DNA from: Armatimonadota bacterium
GTDB lineage: Bacteria > Sysuimicrobiota > Sysuimicrobiia > Sysuimicrobiales > JACQTN01
DNA length: 6,680 nt
Reading direction: 5' to 3'
NCBI GenBank assembly: GCA_016210785.1
Contig: JACQTN010000500.1
Coordinates: forward strand, 1 to 6,680
A model generated the notes under the pieces. The model did no database searches, was not told where the DNA came from, and was given only the letters and a program-made list of their open reading frames with translations. This document shows, one piece after another, positions 5,553 through 6,680 of the stretch; the stretch's first letter is position 1; each line of letters opens with the position of its first letter. The translations under genes and the position numbers were made by a program.

Positions 5553-6680
5553 TCAGTGCCGTACCATGGATCGCGGCGTCGGGACCTCTCGCGGCATCGA
5601 AGGCATCAGCGTGTCGAGCCGCGACTCCTCGACAGGCAGCCGTTCGTGCAGCGCCTCCAGCAGCGCCTCCACCACCACGGGATCGAACTGCCGGCCCTTC
5701 TGCCGCTCCAGTTCCTGCATCGCCGAGCGCCAGCCCAGCGCCGCGCGGTAGGGCCGGTCCGAGGTCATGGCGTGGAAGGCGTCGGCCACGGCGATGATGC
5801 GGGCCCCCAGCGGGATCTCCTCGCCTCGAAGGCGCAGCGTCCCGCTGCCGTCGTACCACTCGTGGTGGCAGAGGATGTACTCCCGTCCCCGCTCGTAGTG
5901 GGGAAGCTTGCCTACCAGTTGCGCGCCCACCAGGGCGTGCCGGCGAATCTCGTCTAGCTCCTCGCGGCTCAGCACGCCGGGCTTTTGCAGGATTCGCTCC
6001 GAGACGGCGATCTTGCCCACGTTGTGCACCCGCGCCGCCTGGACGATGATCTCGATCTCCTCATCCGCCAGTTCCAGGCGCCGGCCGAGCATGCGGCAGT
6101 AATCGGCCACCTGCTGGGAGTGCTGCGCGGTGTGGGGATCGCGCTGGTCCACCGTATCCGCCAGCATCTCGAAGGCCTCCCGCGTGTGCTTCCGCAAGGC
6201 CGCGGTGCTGGCGTAGGCGTGCCGCAGCGCCACGCTGAGGACGACGACCGGCGGGAGCACCAGCGGGGCCTCCAGGTAGAGATCGGCGACCAGAATGCCC
6301 AGGATGAGGTGGGAGAGGTAGAGGTGCCACGTCCACCGGTGGGTCTTGACCCACACTTCCCACGGATGGCGGGACCCCATGAACGCCAGCAGGATTGAGA
6401 TGAGACCCGTGTTCACCAGAAAGTAGACTGCCGTGGCCAGCGCCAGCGGCGCCAGGTTCTGCGCGGGGCCGAGGGGCAGAACCGGGCCCGCCGCGACGGC
6501 CTGGATGGCCAGCGCCGACAGACCCACTGCCAGGATCTTCTGGGAGGTGTTGAACACGCACAGGTACCAGTACTCGTGCTTGCGGAAGTAGACATAGAGC
6601 TGGTGCAGGCCCACGCCCAGCACGGTGATCACCACCGCGTGCGCCACCGGGCCCATGATCGCCGCGGCGAACAGCACCAC
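5553..6680 (-). CDS. Membrane HD-GYP-family protein with degenerate motifs, 5' end outside window
   Basis: 375 C-terminal residues are visible; the frame is open at the right edge, so the real start lies outside. Residues about 1-155 hold roughly five hydrophobic segments (near 5-30, 48-70, 76-101, 117-134, 138-153), a membrane sensor-like region I cannot assign to a named family. Residues 165-345 are an HD-GYP domain, which in active members hydrolyses c-di-GMP. Conserved parts: RDPHTAQHS 180-188, VGKI 221-224, RRHALVG 246-252, HHE 272-274, GEEIPLGARIIAVADAF 286-302, AMTSDRPYR 304-312. Oddities: the metal-binding HD pair is H219-N220, and the GYP stretch after DGSG reads TLRLRG, one residue short and without Tyr-Pro. 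Activity is therefore doubtful; it may sense c-di-GMP or signal by contact. It is co-transcribed with the LuxR-type gene 2 nt downstream. Confidence 0.86.
   Translation of the reverse strand: MVLFAAAIMGPVAHAVVITVLGVGLHQLYVYFRKHEYWYLCVFNTSQKILAVGLSALAIQAVAAGPVLPLGPAQNLAPLALATAVYFLVNTGLISILLAFMGSRHPWEVWVKTHRWTWHLYLSHLILGILVADLYLEAPLVLPPVVVLSVALRHAYASTAALRKHTREAFEMLADTVDQRDPHTAQHSQQVADYCRMLGRRLELADEEIEIIVQAARVHNVGKIAVSERILQKPGVLSREELDEIRRHALVGAQLVGKLPHYERGREYILCHHEWYDGSGTLRLRGEEIPLGARIIAVADAFHAMTSDRPYRAALGWRSAMQELERQKGRQFDPVVVEALLEALHERLPVEESRLDTLMPSMPREVPTPRSMVRH

Noticed and set aside
4411..5751. Plus-strand open frame of 446 codons
   Set aside because: It runs antisense across three real genes and an intergenic promoter, with biased Arg/Ser/Pro composition and no recognisable domain.

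Overview
The window comes from a GC-rich bacterium (roughly two thirds G+C by eye). Every supportable gene lies on the minus strand, so transcription runs from high to low coordinates. The gene set (Flp-type pilin, TadE, CpaB, a GspE/PilB-type ATPase, a membrane HD-GYP protein and a short LuxR-type regulator) resembles Tad/Flp pilus loci of deep-branching, Gram-positive-like or Chloroflexota-like lineages. The sequence alone does not fix the phylum.

Layout in order of transcription. (1) 6680-5553: membrane HD-GYP protein, 5' end outside the window. (2) 5550-4987: LuxR-type HTH regulator, starting 2 nt after the HD-GYP stop. (3) 4986-4839: intergenic region with a GC hairpin and a promoter carrying a conserved inverted-repeat element. 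(4) 4838-2256: 860-aa GspE/PilB-family ATPase with a two-motif MshEN domain, a long Ala-rich linker and a degraded active site. (5) 2255-1871: 385-base gap with a second copy of the same promoter element and a 12-bp hairpin at the predicted mRNA 5' end. (6) 1870-1667: Flp-type prepilin. (7) 1652-1619: a perfect 12-bp hairpin. (8) 1592-1149: TadE-like pseudopilin. (9) 1131-754: a short protein that is only the membrane anchor and SAF domain of CpaB. (10) 707-1: CpaB, cut by the window edge. Genes 6, 8, 9 and 10 look like one operon that probably continues to the left into further tad/cpa genes.

The most interesting points: the gspE-like gene and the pilin operon carry near-identical inverted repeats at the same 23-nt distance from a -10-like hexamer, which suggests co-regulation, perhaps by the neighbouring LuxR protein. 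Two enzymes that should respectively power the pilus and break down c-di-GMP both keep their fold but have lost key signature residues (Walker A Lys to Arg and both His-box His to Arg in the ATPase; HD to HN and a missing GYP in the HD-GYP protein). The ATPase keeps an intact-looking c-di-GMP-binding MshEN architecture. Taken together, the window may hold a c-di-GMP-sensing, pseudoenzyme-based control module attached to a Flp pilus. That system-level reading is inference; the individual sequence features are seen directly.
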